From NCBI GenBank assembly GCA_937959375.1, contig CALGLS010000488.1:1-6767 (forward strand): 6,767 bases of DNA, given 5' to 3'. Position numbers and translations under genes: made by a program. Below the pieces are notes generated by a model. That model saw nothing but the letters and a program-made list of their open reading frames with translations, had not been told where the DNA came from and did not search any database. Of the stretch, positions 6,109 through 6,767 are shown piece after piece. The DNA comes from an uncultured Saprospiraceae bacterium. Lineage in GTDB: Bacteria; Bacteroidota; Bacteroidia; Chitinophagales; Saprospiraceae. The first letter of the stretch is position 1. The number at the start of each line of letters is the position of its first letter.

Positions 6109-6767
6109 ATGAAAATCATCTACAGATCAAAATGGCTTAGAAATATATTTGGGACTTTATTTGTGGTATTAGGTATAGCCCTATTTTATGAAAAAGGTTT
6201 GTCAGTTTTCGATTATGAAAATTTTGACATTATTCAAATTGCTTTCTTAGTCTATATGCCAAAATATCTATATGATTATTTTTTGAGTTCAAAGTTTGAC
6301 CTCACAACAGATGGTATAAAGATAAAAAAACCTGAGGCGATAACGATCCCTTATGATAGGATATCAGGAGTGTCATATTTTAATTCCTATATGAATGTGA
6401 AGACGAAGGATGACAAGAGTTATCGATTCCCTCTATTTTCAATAGAAAATAATGATGAAATTAAAAAATTTTTATTGAAAGAAAAACAGATTCCTAAATT
6501 GTCGGCATGGTCATCTTTTTCTATTCAGATGATCGTTTATTATGGACTGCTTATGCTAATTTCATTAATGTTGATTTGCAAGATGACTGGAAAGGGAAAC
6601 GAGTTTAAAAGTATGCTTCCATTATTACCTGTAGAAGTAGATGAAATAGAAGGGAGACTGTCTAAAGATACAAAAATCAGAATCTATGTGCATGAAGAAC
6701 GTGGAGTCTTTAATGTTTTTGCTAAACTAGCTTTAGTAGAGTTTCCTGAAGTAGTTTTTAAGTATCC
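6109..6767 (+). CDS. Membrane protein with bacterial PH-like segment, 3' end outside the window
   Basis: The frame from ATG 6109 stays open for 219 codons to the window edge with no stop. The protein starts MKIIYRSKWLRNIFGTLFVV. Hydrophobic helices are at about residues 10-27 and 40-58, giving an N-terminal hairpin, followed by a soluble segment at about 62-127. There FDLTTDGIKIKK and AITIPYDRISGV, a further strand pair and a closing helix (NDEIKKFLLKEK) resemble the PH-like domains of bacterial membrane proteins. A third helix lies at about 138-157 (SIQMIVYYGLLMLISLMLIC). The part after it (LPVEVDEIEGRLSKDTKIRI) looks like a strand-rich domain that continues beyond the window. The start is preceded by AAAGAGAA, a weak ribosome site. 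Function unknown; PH-like similarity is a judgement by eye. Its leader contains the palindromic element. Confidence 0.7.
   Translation, partial: MKIIYRSKWLRNIFGTLFVVLGIALFYEKGLSVFDYENFDIIQIAFLVYMPKYLYDYFLSSKFDLTTDGIKIKKPEAITIPYDRISGVSYFNSYMNVKTKDDKSYRFPLFSIENNDEIKKFLLKEKQIPKLSAWSSFSIQMIVYYGLLMLISLMLICKMTGKGNEFKSMLPLLPVEVDEIEGRLSKDTKIRIYVHEERGVFNVFAKLALVEFPEVVFKY

Overview
The window looks like chromosomal DNA of an AT-rich member of the Bacteroidota, probably a flavobacterium or saprospiria-like marine or soil bacterium. The evidence is the low G+C, A-rich leaders with almost no Shine-Dalgarno sequences, promoter-like TTG...TAnnTTTG boxes, a DUF4412 secreted protein, a TPR/AraC transmembrane regulator and a YwqK-type repeat protein. 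The genus cannot be fixed from the sequence.

Layout from left to right. The 3' part of a DUF1330 gene (its start lies before the window) ends at 397. A promoter-like pair follows directly. It leads into a 476-residue membrane-anchored regulator (500-1930): signal sequence, TPR-like repeats, one membrane helix and a cytoplasmic AraC-type DNA-binding domain. After a 217-base gap with a hairpin comes a secreted Lys-rich DUF4412 protein (2148-2978). It converges on a minus-strand lipoprotein gene (3074-3721), and a 12-bp stem hairpin lies between the two. A 414-base gap without a convincing gene follows, then a small four-helix membrane protein (4136-4567). Next is a secreted protein with a C-terminal YwqK/MORN-like repeat region (4748-5878), preceded by two overlapping micro-ORFs. 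A 154-bp imperfect palindrome with 13-bp terminal inverted repeats and flanking TAA trinucleotides fills most of the next gap. It has the shape of a miniature inverted-repeat transposable element. The window ends inside a membrane protein with a bacterial PH-like segment (from 6109), which runs off the edge without a stop.

The genes do not form an obvious operon. Most have gaps of 100 bases or more and their own leader, and nearly all encode cell-envelope proteins (exported, lipidated or membrane proteins). No defence system, CRISPR array, intact transposase, rRNA or tRNA was seen. The most interesting object is the palindromic element at 5934-6087. It appears to sit in the leader between a good promoter-like sequence and the last gene.
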